64,000 bases of DNA, taken from G963674955 sp963674955 (GTDB lineage: Bacteria; Desulfobacterota; Desulfovibrionia; Desulfovibrionales; Desulfovibrionaceae). Both the position numbers and the translations under genes were made by a program. The notes below the pieces were generated by a model. That model made no database searches and had not been told where the DNA came from. It was given only the letters and a program-made list of their open reading frames with translations. This document shows, in pieces, positions 8,162-17,065 of the stretch. The stretch is taken from assembly GCA_963674955.2 (NCBI GenBank), contig CAXXKR010000004.1, positions 1,178,001-1,242,000 of the forward strand, in the 5' to 3' direction. Position 1 is the stretch's first letter. Every line of letters starts with the position of its first letter.

Positions 8162-9709
8162 CTATTCCCACTCTATGGTGCTCGGAGGCTTGGATGATAT
8201 ATCCAGAACCACCCTGTTCACACCTTTGACTTCATTGATTATTCTGTTGGATATCCTGGCCAGAAGCTCGGAGGGCAATCTGGACCAGTCCGCAGTCATG
8301 GCGTCGATGCTGTCCACCACGCGCAGGGCGATGACGTTCTCGTAAGTGCGGTCGTCGCCCATGACGCCCACGGTCTTCAGGGGCAGCAAAACGGCGAATC
8401 CCTGCCAGACCTTGCGGTACCAGTCCGCCGCCACCAACTCGTTCTGCACGATCTTGTCCGCCTGCCGGAGTATCTCCAGGCGGCTGTCGGTCACCTCGCC
8501 GATGACCCTGATGGCCAGACCCGGACCGGGGAAAGGGTGACGCCAGATGATGTTCTCCGGCAGTCCCAACTCGTAGGCGGCCTTGCGCACCTCGTCCTTG
8601 AACAGTTCGCGAAGGGGTTCCACAAGTGAAAGATTCATTTTTTCCGGCAGTCCGCCCACGTTGTGATGGCTCTTGATAACTGCGGACGGCCCCTTGAAGG
8701 ACTCGCTCTCGATTACATCCGGGTAAAGGGTGCCCTGCCCCAGATACTTCACGTTCTCCAGGGACTTGGCCTCCTGGTCGAAGACCTCGATAAAGGAGTG
8801 GCCGATGATCTTGCGTTTTTTTTCCGGATCCTCGACGCCCTTGAGGCGGTCCAGGAAGAGGTCCCTGGCATCCACCACCCGCACGTTCAGTTCGAAATGC
8901 TCTTCAAGAAAACCTATGACCTCCTGGCGCTCGTGCATGCGCAAAAGCCCGTTGTCCACGAAGATGCAATGCAGCTGGCTGCCGATGGCCTTGTGCAGCA
9001 TTATGGCCGCCACCGTGGAATCAATGCCGCCGGAAAGGCCCAGCACGACCTGGTCGTCTCCGATCCTTTCGGCAAGATCGCTGATGGTGGACTCCACAAA
9101 GGAGGACATGCTCCAGCCCGGTTTCACTCCGGCAACCTTGAAAAGAAAATTGGACAGGATCAGGTTGCCGTCCTCGGTGTGCGCCACTTCCGGGTGGAAC
9201 TGCAGGGCGTACATCTTTCTGTCCGGATCGCCCATGGCCGCAATCTCGATGCTGTCGGTCTTGCCCATGAGCGAAAATCCTTCGGGCAATTCCTGAACGC
9301 GGTCGCCGTGGGACATCCAGGCCGTGAGCCTGTCCTTGTTCTCCAACCCTTCAAACAGCGCGCAGTCGCCGATGGCCGAGAACTCCGAACGTCCGTATTC
9401 GCGGTCCAGGGAGGACACGACCTTGCCGCCGAGATAATGGGCCATGAGCTGCATGCCGTAGCAGATGCCCAGCATGGGCAATCCCCAATCGAGATATTCG
9501 GTGTCCAGGCCGGGAGAATCAGCGTCAAGCACGCTGGACGGACCTCCGGAAAGGATCAGGGCCTTGGGGTTCAAGGCCTTCACCTTGGCCGGGTCCACGT
9601 TGCAGGGATGAATCTCGCAGTAGACACCCAACTCGCGCACACGCCGGGCTATGAGTTGGGTGAACTGAGACCCGAAGTCCAGTATTGCTATGATGTCGTC
9701 GTGCTGCAT
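8162..9709 (-). CDS. guaA: GMP synthase (glutamine-hydrolysing)
   Basis: GuaA (515 residues) aminates XMP to GMP with glutamine and ATP. The N-terminal class I amidotransferase shows GGPSSVL and the nucleophile elbow GICYGMQ, with the Cys-His-Glu triad completed by FHPEVAHT. The ATP pyrophosphatase domain starts near residue 205 with the loop LGLSGGIDST. The C-terminal dimerisation domain ends KPPSTIEWE, the family's conserved end. It follows guaB by 49 bases, so the two steps from IMP to GMP are encoded together. Confidence 0.97.
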   Translation of the reverse strand: MQHDDIIAILDFGSQFTQLIARRVRELGVYCEIHPCNVDPAKVKALNPKALILSGGPSSVLDADSPGLDTEYLDWGLPMLGICYGMQLMAHYLGGKVVSSLDREYGRSEFSAIGDCALFEGLENKDRLTAWMSHGDRVQELPEGFSLMGKTDSIEIAAMGDPDRKMYALQFHPEVAHTEDGNLILSNFLFKVAGVKPGWSMSSFVESTISDLAERIGDDQVVLGLSGGIDSTVAAIMLHKAIGSQLHCIFVDNGLLRMHERQEVIGFLEEHFELNVRVVDARDLFLDRLKGVEDPEKKRKIIGHSFIEVFDQEAKSLENVKYLGQGTLYPDVIESESFKGPSAVIKSHHNVGGLPEKMNLSLVEPLRELFKDEVRKAAYELGLPENIIWRHPFPGPGLAIRVIGEVTDSRLEILRQADKIVQNELVAADWYRKVWQGFAVLLPLKTVGVMGDDRTYENVIALRVVDSIDAMTADWSRLPSELLARISNRIINEVKGVNRVVLDISSKPPSTIEWE

Positions 9710-9758
9710 AAATCTCTCTTAAGCCAAGGCCGGGACGATGCCAAGCCCTGAAATCCGG

Positions 9759-11216
9759 TTAGGAGTGATCAACCCTGTAGTTGGGCGCTTCCTTGGTGAT
9801 GATCACGTCGTGCACATGGCTCTCGCGCAGGCCCGCCGGAGATATCTGCACAAAGCGGGCATTGTTCTTCAATTCCCAGATGTTGGCCGAGCCTGTGTAG
9901 CCCATGCCGGAACGAAGCCCGCCCACGAGCTGGTAGATGCTCTCGGAAACATCGCCTCTGTAAGGAACGCGGCCGACAATGCCTTCGGGCACCAGTTTCT
10001 TGGACTTGTCCTGAAAGTAGCGGTCCGAACTGCCCTTCTTCATGGCGTCTATGGACCCCATGCCGCGGTAGCGCTTGTAGGTCCGGCCCTGGTACAGGAC
10101 CGTCTCTCCGGGACTCTCCTCCGTACCGGCGAACAGGCTGCCGATCATCACGGTGTCTGCTCCGGCCGCGATTGATTTGACCACGTCGCCGGAAAACTTG
10201 ATGCCGCCGTCGGCGATGAGGCATTTGTCCTCTTCCAGGCAGGCCCTGCTCACTTCCATGACCGCGGTCACCTGAGGCACTCCCACTCCGGCCACGATGC
10301 GGGTGGTGCAGATGGAGCCCGGGCCGATGCCGACCTTCACGGTGTCCACGCCGGCCTCGATCAGGGCCTTGGCCCCCTCGTAGGTGGCCACGTTGCCCGC
10401 CACGATCTGGCAGTCCTTGAAATCGGAACGCAAGGTGCGCACCGCCTTGAGTATGTTCTTGGAGTGGCCGTGGGCCGAATCGACCACCAGAAAATCCGCC
10501 CCGGCCCGCAGCAGGGCCTCGGCGCGGGATTCCAGGTCCTTGCCCGCCCCAACGGCGGCGCCAACGCGCAGCCTGCCCCGTTCGTCCTTGCAGGCGTTGG
10601 GATATTTCTTGACCTTCTTGATGTCCTTGATGGTGATCAGGCCGCGCAGGGTGTTTTCCTCATCCACCACCAGAAGCTTCTCGATCCTGTTCTGGTGCAG
10701 ATGGCGCTTGGCCTCTTCCGGGGTTATGCCTTCGGGCACGGTGATCAGGTTGCGGCTGGTCATTACCTCGGAAACCAGAATCTCCCCGGATTCCACAAAG
10801 CGCACGTCCCTGTTGGTCACGATGCCCACCAGATGCGTGCCCTTGACCACGGGCAGGCCGGAGATGCGATACTCGGACATGAGGTCCATGGCCTTTTCCA
10901 CTGTGTCGTCCGGGTGCACGGTGATGGGATCGTGAATCATTCCGCTTTCGGACTTCTTGACCTTGTCCACCTCGCGAACCTGTTCGCGCACCGAGATGTT
11001 CTTGTGCACCACGCCCACTCCGCCGTGTCTGGCCATTGAGATGGCCATGCGGGCTTCCGTAACCGTATCCATTGCCGCGCTTATGAGCGGTATGTTCAGG
11101 CTGATTTCAGGGGTAAGCTGGGTGGAGACATCAACGGAATCCGGCAACACCTCGGAATAATCAGGCAACAGCAAAACGTCGTCGAACGTAAGAGCCTGTC
11201 CGATAACTTTTTCCAT
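9759..11216 (-). CDS. guaB: Inosine-5'-monophosphate dehydrogenase
   Basis: GuaB oxidises IMP to XMP with NAD, the controlling step of guanine nucleotide synthesis. The protein (about 485 residues) has the opening ALTFDDVLLLPDYSEV, two CBS domains between about residues 90 and 205 that sense nucleotides, the catalytic loop GPGSICTTR with the active Cys, and the flap region YRGMGS. I chose the ATG at 11216; an in-frame GTG at 11228 with AAGGAGAA ahead of it is equally possible and adds four residues. It sits 15 bases after livF and before guaA, so it may share the liv transcript. Confidence 0.97.
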   Translation of the reverse strand: MEKVIGQALTFDDVLLLPDYSEVLPDSVDVSTQLTPEISLNIPLISAAMDTVTEARMAISMARHGGVGVVHKNISVREQVREVDKVKKSESGMIHDPITVHPDDTVEKAMDLMSEYRISGLPVVKGTHLVGIVTNRDVRFVESGEILVSEVMTSRNLITVPEGITPEEAKRHLHQNRIEKLLVVDEENTLRGLITIKDIKKVKKYPNACKDERGRLRVGAAVGAGKDLESRAEALLRAGADFLVVDSAHGHSKNILKAVRTLRSDFKDCQIVAGNVATYEGAKALIEAGVDTVKVGIGPGSICTTRIVAGVGVPQVTAVMEVSRACLEEDKCLIADGGIKFSGDVVKSIAAGADTVMIGSLFAGTEESPGETVLYQGRTYKRYRGMGSIDAMKKGSSDRYFQDKSKKLVPEGIVGRVPYRGDVSESIYQLVGGLRSGMGYTGSANIWELKNNARFVQISPAGLRESHVHDVIITKEAPNYRVDHS

Positions 11217-11243
11217 GTTCTTCTCCACGTCGTTCTCCTTGAA

Positions 11244-11960
11244 TTACAGGCCCAGATAGGCCTTTTTGACCTCTTCATTGGCCAGCAGATTCTCGCTGGC
11301 GTCGGACATGGTCACCTGCCCGTTCTCCATCACGTAGCCGCGGTTGGCAACCTTCAACGCCAGATTGGCGTTCTGTTCGACCAAAAAAATCGTGGTATTG
11401 TTCTCTTTGTTGATCTTGGCGATGATCTCGAAAATCTGCCTCGTCACCAAAGGCGCCAGCCCAAGGGACGGCTCGTCCAGAAGCAGAAGCTGCGGACGGG
11501 CCATGAGCGCCCTGGAAATGGCCAGCATCTGCTGCTCTCCGCCGGACAGGGTGCCGCCGGCCTGTCTGCGGCGCTCGGCCAAAATGGGGAAAAGTTCGAA
11601 AACATATTCCGCGTCGCGCTTGATGGCGCTTTTGTCGTTACGCAAAAACGCGCCCATATCCAGATTCTCGGCAACGGTCAGTCCCGGAAAGATCAGGCGG
11701 CCCTCAGGCACCTGGCAGATGCCCAGAGACACGATCTTGTCGGCGGTCATCCCGGAAATGGGCCGCCCCTTGAAAAGAATTTCGCCGCGCCTGGGAGTGA
11801 CGATGCCGCAGACGGACATGAGCGTCGTGGTCTTGCCCGCGCCGTTGGCCCCGATAAGGGTGATGATTTCGCCTTCCGCCACTTCGATGCTGACATCGCG
11901 CAGGGCCTGGATGTTACCGTAAAAGGTATTGATGTTTTTCAGTTCAAGCATTTTGCCCAT
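11244..11960 (-). CDS. livF: Branched-chain amino acid ABC transporter ATP-binding protein LivF
   Basis: An ABC ATPase of about 238 residues that powers high-affinity branched-chain amino acid uptake. Walker A is GANGAGKTT, the signature is LSGGEQQML, and Walker B is LLLLDEPSLGLAP; the short length and the LSGGEQQMLAISRALM context are typical of LivF. I start at the ATG one base after the livG stop; the open frame extends further up but would overlap livG. It is the last gene of livKHMGF. Confidence 0.94.
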   Translation of the reverse strand: MGKMLELKNINTFYGNIQALRDVSIEVAEGEIITLIGANGAGKTTTLMSVCGIVTPRRGEILFKGRPISGMTADKIVSLGICQVPEGRLIFPGLTVAENLDMGAFLRNDKSAIKRDAEYVFELFPILAERRRQAGGTLSGGEQQMLAISRALMARPQLLLLDEPSLGLAPLVTRQIFEIIAKINKENNTTIFLVEQNANLALKVANRGYVMENGQVTMSDASENLLANEEVKKAYLGL

Positions 11961-11961
11961 A

Positions 11962-12762
11962 TCAACCAACGACCTCTTCTCCAAGGTAGGCTTGAATAAC
12001 TTGCGGATTCCGGCTCACTTCCTCCGGGGTGCCCATGGCGATTTCCCTGCCGTATTCCATGACGTAAACCCTATCCGAAATGGACATGACCATTTTCATG
12101 TCATGCTCGATGAGCAGGATGGAAACCTTGTATTTTTCCTTGATCTTCTGGACGAGCACTTGCAGGGCTTTTGTTTCCTGGGGATTCATGCCTGCGGCGG
12201 GCTCGTCCAGAAGCAACAAAAAGGGGTCCGTGGCCAGGGCCCTGGCGATCTCCAGCCTGCGCTGCGCGCCATAGGGCAGGTTGCTCGAATATTCGTTCAC
12301 GAATCCCTCCAGGCCCATCACCTTGAGGAGTTCATAGCTCTTGGCGATGACCTCCTCCTCTTCGCGGATGGTCCCCTTGCTCCGCAGAACAGCGCCCAGG
12401 ATCGTCGAATGGCTGCGGCAGTGGCAGCCGATCATGACGTTCTCCAACACGGTCATGGACGGAAAGAGCCTGATGTTCTGAAAGGTTCTGGCCAGCCCCA
12501 GCTCGGTGACCCTGTTGGGCTTCCTGCCGTTGAGCCTTTTCTTTTTCCCGCCGACCGGACCGGCCAGCACATCGCCCGCCGAAGGCACGTACATGCCTGT
12601 GATGCAGTTGAAGAAAGTGGTCTTGCCTGCCCCGTTGGGACCGATGAGGGCCACTATTTCCCCGGACTCCACAGTGAAGTCCACATCGTCCAGGGCGCGA
12701 AGGCCGCCAAAGTCCTTGCACAGCCCGGTTACGTTCAGTACCTGATTATCGCTCATCGCCAT
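11962..12762 (-). CDS. livG: Branched-chain amino acid ABC transporter ATP-binding protein LivG
   Basis: The second ABC ATPase of the transporter, 266 residues. It has Walker A GPNGAGKTT, the signature LPYGAQRRLEIARAL (the divergent LivG form lacking the usual LSGGQ) and Walker B LLLLDEPAAGMNPQE. The LivG-type insert and C-terminal VIQAYLGEE are present. Its start overlaps the 3' end of livM by 17 bases and it ends one base before livF. Confidence 0.95.
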   Translation of the reverse strand: MAMSDNQVLNVTGLCKDFGGLRALDDVDFTVESGEIVALIGPNGAGKTTFFNCITGMYVPSAGDVLAGPVGGKKKRLNGRKPNRVTELGLARTFQNIRLFPSMTVLENVMIGCHCRSHSTILGAVLRSKGTIREEEEVIAKSYELLKVMGLEGFVNEYSSNLPYGAQRRLEIARALATDPFLLLLDEPAAGMNPQETKALQVLVQKIKEKYKVSILLIEHDMKMVMSISDRVYVMEYGREIAMGTPEEVSRNPQVIQAYLGEEVVG

Positions 12763-13969
12763 TATCCTTGGCCAATCCCTTGAATTCGTAAATCTTTCGT
12801 TTCGCCGTGACCAGACCCTGGGGCCTGAAGACCATGACCAGAACCATTGTCAGGCCGAAAATGAGCATCCTGTATTCGGAAAAGGCCCGCAGATATTCCG
12901 GAACCAGTATGAGCACGAAGGCGCCGACGATGACGCCGGCTATGGACCCCATTCCGCCGATGACCACCACCGAAAGGATGATGGCCGATTCAAGGAAGGT
13001 GAAACTGGCCGGGTTGACGAAGGTCGTCTTTGCGGCGAAGACCACTCCGCCCATTCCGGCCCAGGTCGCGCCCAGGGCAAAGGCGGTGAGCATTGTCTTG
13101 GTCTTGTCGATGCCCATTGCCTGACAGGCGACCTCGTCTTCCCTCAGGGCCAGCCAGGCCCTGCCGATGCGCGAATTCTTGAGCCGGTTGACCACGAAAA
13201 TGGTAAGCAGCGCCAGCCCGATCATGATGTAGTACATGTATGTCGTGGAATCCTGGACCGACATCTTGAAACCGAACAGGGGCGGCCTGTCGATGCTGGA
13301 GATTCCGCTGGGACCGAAGGAGAAGCTGCTCCAGTTCTCAAGCACCAGCCTGATGATCTCGCCGAAACCCAACGTGACGATGGCCAGGTAGTCTCCCCTG
13401 AGCCGCAGCACGGGAAAGCCGAGCACTATGCCGAAAAGCATGCTCAAAAACGCGCCAAGGGGCAGGACATACCAGAAGCCCAGTCCGAAATGGTGGTTCA
13501 GGAGGGCGTAGGCATAGGCCCCCACGGCGTAGAAGGCCACGTAACCGAGGTCGAGAAGACCGGCCAGCCCGACCACTATGTTCAGCCCCAAACCCATGAC
13601 CACATAGATCAGGGCCGTGACCATGATGTTGGTCTGGTAGAGATCGAAAAGGTAGGGAAAGGATATGACCAGAAGACCAACCGCCGCCAGAGCGGGCACC
13701 TGCACCCTTTTGTCCCCGGCCAGCTTATTGGTCAGGGGTTGGGTCTTTTCCACGCCCTCTTCCGCCTGCTTGCGCCCCTGCTCCTTTTTCTTGAGCAGCC
13801 AGCGCCAGACGAATGAGAGAAAAAATATGCCGACGCCGACATAGAGCATGTTCATCCAGCGCCAATCAATGGTCTTCTCCACCGTGTTCACGCGGATGAC
13901 CATTACCGGAAAGGTCAGGAACATGAACCAGACGCTGGCTATTATGGATTTTTTAAGACTTCCGTACAT
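12746..13969 (-). CDS. livM: Branched-chain amino acid ABC transporter permease LivM
   Basis: A 407-residue inner-membrane permease. The core from about residue 90 holds the LivM pattern: NIVVGLAGLLDLGYVAFYAVGAY, GDYLAIVTLGFGEIIRL and SRIGRAWLALREDEVACQAMGID, the last being the cytoplasmic loop that contacts the ATPases. The N-terminus is longer than average, with two extra hydrophobic stretches separated by a charged, Lys/Glu-rich linker (about 60-85). It lies 4 bases after livH. Confidence 0.95.
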   Translation of the reverse strand: MYGSLKKSIIASVWFMFLTFPVMVIRVNTVEKTIDWRWMNMLYVGVGIFFLSFVWRWLLKKKEQGRKQAEEGVEKTQPLTNKLAGDKRVQVPALAAVGLLVISFPYLFDLYQTNIMVTALIYVVMGLGLNIVVGLAGLLDLGYVAFYAVGAYAYALLNHHFGLGFWYVLPLGAFLSMLFGIVLGFPVLRLRGDYLAIVTLGFGEIIRLVLENWSSFSFGPSGISSIDRPPLFGFKMSVQDSTTYMYYIMIGLALLTIFVVNRLKNSRIGRAWLALREDEVACQAMGIDKTKTMLTAFALGATWAGMGGVVFAAKTTFVNPASFTFLESAIILSVVVIGGMGSIAGVIVGAFVLILVPEYLRAFSEYRMLIFGLTMVLVMVFRPQGLVTAKRKIYEFKGLAKDNGDER

Positions 13970-13973
13970 CCCG

Positions 13974-14876
13974 TTACACCTTTTGCGAAGATTCCTTGCC
14001 CAGCACGCCTGAGGGCTTGAAGATCAAGATAAGCACAAGCAGGGCAAAGGCGAACACGTCCTCGTAGTCGCTGGACACGTAGCCGGTAGCGAAGCTTTCG
14101 GTCCAGCCGAGAATCAGCCCGCCCAGCATGGCGCCCGGTATGCTGCCGATCCCGCCGAGAACCGCGGCCGTAAAGGCCTTGATGCCCGCTATGAAGCCTA
14201 TGTAAAAATTTATCTGTCCGATATGGGAGGCGATGAGCACGCCGCCCACGGCGGCCAGGCTGGAGCCGATGATGAACGTGGCGGATATGACCCGGTCCAC
14301 GTTGACGCCCACCAGCATGGCCATTGTCCTGCTCTGGGCCGTGGCGCGCATGGCCTTGCCCAACCGGGTGTACTTGATGAACAGGCTCAGGCCCACGCAC
14401 ATGATTATGGTGGCCGCGACGATGAAAAATTCAGAGGCTCCCAGAAACTGCGAAAACGGTTTCAGAAATTTCAACTCGGGGATCAGGTTGGGAAAGGGCA
14501 GAAAGTCGGAAGTCTGGGCCAGAAGCACGTAGTTCTGCAGGAATATGGACATTCCGATGGCCGAGATGAGCGGGGAAAGGCGCTGCGCGCCCCGAAGGGG
14601 CTTGTAGGCGATCTTTTCGACAGTGTAGCCGTAGGCGGCGGACCAGATGACCGCGGCAAGGCTCGCCAGCAACAAAATGGATAGCACCGGAAAACCGAGG
14701 GTGGTCAATACTCCGGCCACAATAAGCCCCGTAAAGGCCCCGATCATGTATATCTCGCCGTGGGCGAAATTAATGAGCTCGATGATGCCGTAGACCATCG
14801 TGTAGCCCAGGGCGATGAGCGCATATATGCTGCCTCGGGTCAATCCTCCGAAAAACAGCTCCCAAAAATAATCCAT
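13974..14876 (-). CDS. livH: Branched-chain amino acid ABC transporter permease LivH
   Basis: The partner permease, 300 residues, with about eight hydrophobic helices. Family features include GSIYALIALGYTMVYGIIELINFAHGEIYMIGAF at the N-terminus and TRLGKAMRATAQSRTMAMLVGVNVDRVI, the ATPase-contact loop, followed by GGIGSIPGAMLGGLILG. It follows the binding-protein gene after 92 bases, in which a hairpin may dampen read-through so that the binding protein is made in excess. Confidence 0.95.
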   Translation of the reverse strand: MDYFWELFFGGLTRGSIYALIALGYTMVYGIIELINFAHGEIYMIGAFTGLIVAGVLTTLGFPVLSILLLASLAAVIWSAAYGYTVEKIAYKPLRGAQRLSPLISAIGMSIFLQNYVLLAQTSDFLPFPNLIPELKFLKPFSQFLGASEFFIVAATIIMCVGLSLFIKYTRLGKAMRATAQSRTMAMLVGVNVDRVISATFIIGSSLAAVGGVLIASHIGQINFYIGFIAGIKAFTAAVLGGIGSIPGAMLGGLILGWTESFATGYVSSDYEDVFAFALLVLILIFKPSGVLGKESSQKV

Positions 14877-14902
14877 GAGTTTACCTGTCCAAAATATAAT
14901 AC

Positions 14903-14932
14903 CAGGGGACGAACATTTCTGCCCGCCCCCTG
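14903..14932 (-). terminator. Hairpin between livK and livH, likely partial terminator or mRNA stabiliser
   Basis: On the minus strand CAGGGGGCG pairs with CGTCCCCTG (9 bp, one G-U), with a 12-base loop and an AT-rich but broken T stretch after it. Such hairpins after solute-binding protein genes commonly raise the ratio of binding protein to permease; that role here is inferred. Confidence 0.55.
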
Positions 14933-14968
14933 ATGTTTTGCTTTAAGACCGCATGTCACGGCCCATTG

Positions 14969-16153
14969 TTATTTCTTAAGCTCTACGTACTTTCCGTCCT
15001 GAACCTGATAGACCGAGAAGCCGACACCTTCGGCATCGCCGCGGGCGTCGAACTTGATCTTGCCCACAGGTGTTTCGACATATTCGGTGCGCAGGGCGTT
15101 GACGATCTTGTCGTAATCCGTGGAACCGGCCTTCTCAACGGCGTTGAGCAGGGCCAGGGCAGCGGAATAGGCTTCGTAGTAGAAGGCGCCGGGATCGCTG
15201 TTGAAAGCGGCCTTGTGGCCTTCAAGAGCCTTGGAATACATGGGATTGCTGGAGATATCCATGGGACCGGTGGCGTAAACGCCTTCGGCGAATTCACCGG
15301 CGACCTTGATGAAGGTGTCGTCCTTCACGCCGTCGTCGGACAGGAAGGGAATTTCCAGACCCTTTTTGCGCATCTGCATGACAATCTTGGAGGCTTCGGG
15401 GTGGTAGCCGCCGAAGATGACACCGTCGGCGCCGGAGCCCTTGATTTTCTGGACAACAGCGGAATAGTCCACTGCGCCGGGAGTCACGCCCTCGAACAGG
15501 ACAACTTCCATGCCCTCGGTCTCCTTGACGAACTTCTCGCTGAATTCGGCAAAACCCTTGCCGTAGTCGCCCTTGTCGTGGATGACGGCGATCTTGGTCA
15601 GGCCGAGTCCCTTGGCGAATTCGACTTCAACCAACGCCTGGGCATCGTCGGAAGCGATGGTCCTGAAAAAGTTCGGATAGTCGCCGCTCTGGGTCAAGGG
15701 CGGGTTGGTGGCCGAAGGGGACATGCAGACGATCTTGGACTCGTTGTAAATGGGCAGAGCCGCTTTGGTGGCGCCGCTGCAGATGTGTCCGAGCACGATC
15801 TTCACATCGTCGGAAAGCATCTTGGTGGCCGCATTGGTGGCGAACTCGGGCTTGCACTGGTCGTCCTGGGGAACAACCTTAACCTGCATGCCGAGAACAC
15901 CGCCATTGGCGTTGATCTCGTCAACGACCAGCTTGGCCGCGTTGATCGAGGGAAGTCCGTAAGAGGCGAGGTCGCCGCTATGAGCGCCGGCCACACCGAG
16001 AAGCAGTTCTCCCTTGGGAGCTTCAGCCTGTTCCTGTGCAGCTTCCTGAGCAGGTTCCTGTGCAGTCTCCTCTTTTTTCTGTTCGCCGCAGCCGACAATC
16101 AGAAGTGCCGCAAAGACAAAAGCAAGCGCAGTAAAAACCCAATTCCTTTTCAT
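14969..16153 (-). CDS. livK: Branched-chain amino acid ABC transporter substrate-binding lipoprotein
   Basis: A 394-residue periplasmic binding protein (leucine/isoleucine/valine-binding type I fold). It starts with a lipoprotein signal and lipobox LIVGC (Cys22), followed by a 25-residue Glu/Gln/Ala-rich linker of repeated AQE units, so it is anchored to the membrane rather than free as in E. coli LivK. The mature domain shows LLGVAGAHSGDLASYG and INANGGVLGMQVKVVPQDDQ, family signatures. AGGAGGAAGCG precedes the ATG, and a strong promoter lies about 120 bases upstream. It is first in livKHMGF. Confidence 0.94.
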   Translation of the reverse strand: MKRNWVFTALAFVFAALLIVGCGEQKKEETAQEPAQEAAQEQAEAPKGELLLGVAGAHSGDLASYGLPSINAAKLVVDEINANGGVLGMQVKVVPQDDQCKPEFATNAATKMLSDDVKIVLGHICSGATKAALPIYNESKIVCMSPSATNPPLTQSGDYPNFFRTIASDDAQALVEVEFAKGLGLTKIAVIHDKGDYGKGFAEFSEKFVKETEGMEVVLFEGVTPGAVDYSAVVQKIKGSGADGVIFGGYHPEASKIVMQMRKKGLEIPFLSDDGVKDDTFIKVAGEFAEGVYATGPMDISSNPMYSKALEGHKAAFNSDPGAFYYEAYSAALALLNAVEKAGSTDYDKIVNALRTEYVETPVGKIKFDARGDAEGVGFSVYQVQDGKYVELKK

Positions 16154-16273
16154 CGCTTCCTCCTAACAATTTGTCCCCATGGGGAATAAAAAAACCAAAA
16201 CTTAAAATTCAATAAGTTAGAGTAGCCGGGCCTCAATTACCCAATAGCAGCCAGTCAATGGTTAAGGAAAGGC

Positions 16274-16301
16274 ATTGTAGTTACTTATCAGGACTTGTCA
16301 A
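16274..16301 (-). promoter_or_regulatory. Strong sigma-70-type promoter for the liv operon
   Basis: On the minus strand TTGACA (16301-16296) is a perfect -35 and TACAAT (16279-16274) matches 5 of 6 -10 bases, with a 16-base spacer. The predicted leader to the livK ATG is about 110 bases. This is the best promoter match I found in the window. Confidence 0.75.
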
Positions 16302-16335
16302 CAAAAGTCCCGTCCTTATTCGCGACCGAGGTCCC

Positions 16336-16932
16336 TTAACCGCCGTGCTGATTCTCCAGTTCGTCATGGGCGCTTTTGTGCAGCTCACTGTCCTTGGCGG
16401 AATTGTCCAGCGCGGCCTTAAAATGTTTTTGGGCCAGCTCCGGCTTCTCCAGATAATGCTTGTACAGCACCCCCAAATTGAAGTTGGCGACCGCGTTGGT
16501 CTCGTCCCGCTGGACCACTCCGGAAAACAGGTCCGCCGCCTTGGCGAATTCGTTGGTCCGGAAATAGACCATGCCCAGCGGCATGAGCACCTCGTCATTC
16601 TCCGGCTCAATTGCTGCGGCCTTTTCCAGAAACTCACCCGCCCGGTCCCAGGCCTGCATCATGACGAACATTCCGCCCAGTTCCACCAGAGTGCCGAAGT
16701 CGTTCGGGTCTTGCTCAACCTTGGCCATCAGGTCCTTGATCCTGGACATCTCTGCAGGCATCTCTCCCATTCCGGCCGGCGGCTGCTGGTTGCCCTGGTT
16801 TATCTGCACCTTCAGGGACGGGTTGTCCAGGCGGTAGTAGAGAGAGGTGGCGAAAATCGCCAGGACCGCAACAAGCACGGCCAGAAAGATGAGCTTGCGC
16901 CCGCCGCTCAAGGGGCTAGCTGCCGTTGTCAT
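16336..16932 (-). CDS. TPR protein of the cytochrome c maturation cluster (CcmI/CycH-like)
   Basis: A 198-residue protein with an N-terminal membrane helix (about 14-32) and three or so tetratricopeptide repeats in the remainder (for example LGMVYFRTNEFAKAADLF and NLGVLYKHYLEKPELAQKHF). In classic Ccm systems the TPR domain of CcmI/CycH holds apocytochrome c for ligation to heme. Here it overlaps ccmD by 17 bases and is the last gene of the cluster, so a similar role is likely. No CcmH Cys-x-x-Cys motif is present in it. Confidence 0.75.
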   Translation of the reverse strand: MTTAASPLSGGRKLIFLAVLVAVLAIFATSLYYRLDNPSLKVQINQGNQQPPAGMGEMPAEMSRIKDLMAKVEQDPNDFGTLVELGGMFVMMQAWDRAGEFLEKAAAIEPENDEVLMPLGMVYFRTNEFAKAADLFSGVVQRDETNAVANFNLGVLYKHYLEKPELAQKHFKAALDNSAKDSELHKSAHDELENQHGG

Positions 16933-17062
16933 CGCCCATCACCTCCAGTTGCCTGATACGCCGCTCTATGCCTGCCGCCTTTCCGGCCATGAAGACCAGA
17001 TAGCCCGCAAGCCCCAGCCAGACGGCCACATTGGCCGCAATCAAAAAAGATGTACCGGACAT
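16916..17062 (-). CDS. ccmD: Small CcmD-like membrane protein
   Basis: A 48-residue ORF. It starts MSGTSFLIAANVAVWLGLAG, giving one membrane helix (about 6-25), then a basic and acidic cytoplasmic tail with IERRIRQLEVMG. Size, one helix, charged tail and position directly after ccmC (3 bases apart) all fit CcmD, which helps release holo-CcmE from the CcmABC complex. Its end overlaps the TPR gene start. CcmD sequences are poorly conserved, so the call leans on context. Confidence 0.8.
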   Translation of the reverse strand: MSGTSFLIAANVAVWLGLAGYLVFMAGKAAGIERRIRQLEVMGDDNGS

Positions 17063-17065
17063 ATT

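Noticed and set aside
14933..16189. 418-residue open frame opposite livK
   Set aside because: It is the antisense shadow of a well-supported binding-protein gene in GC-rich DNA, with no ribosome site or recognisable domain.
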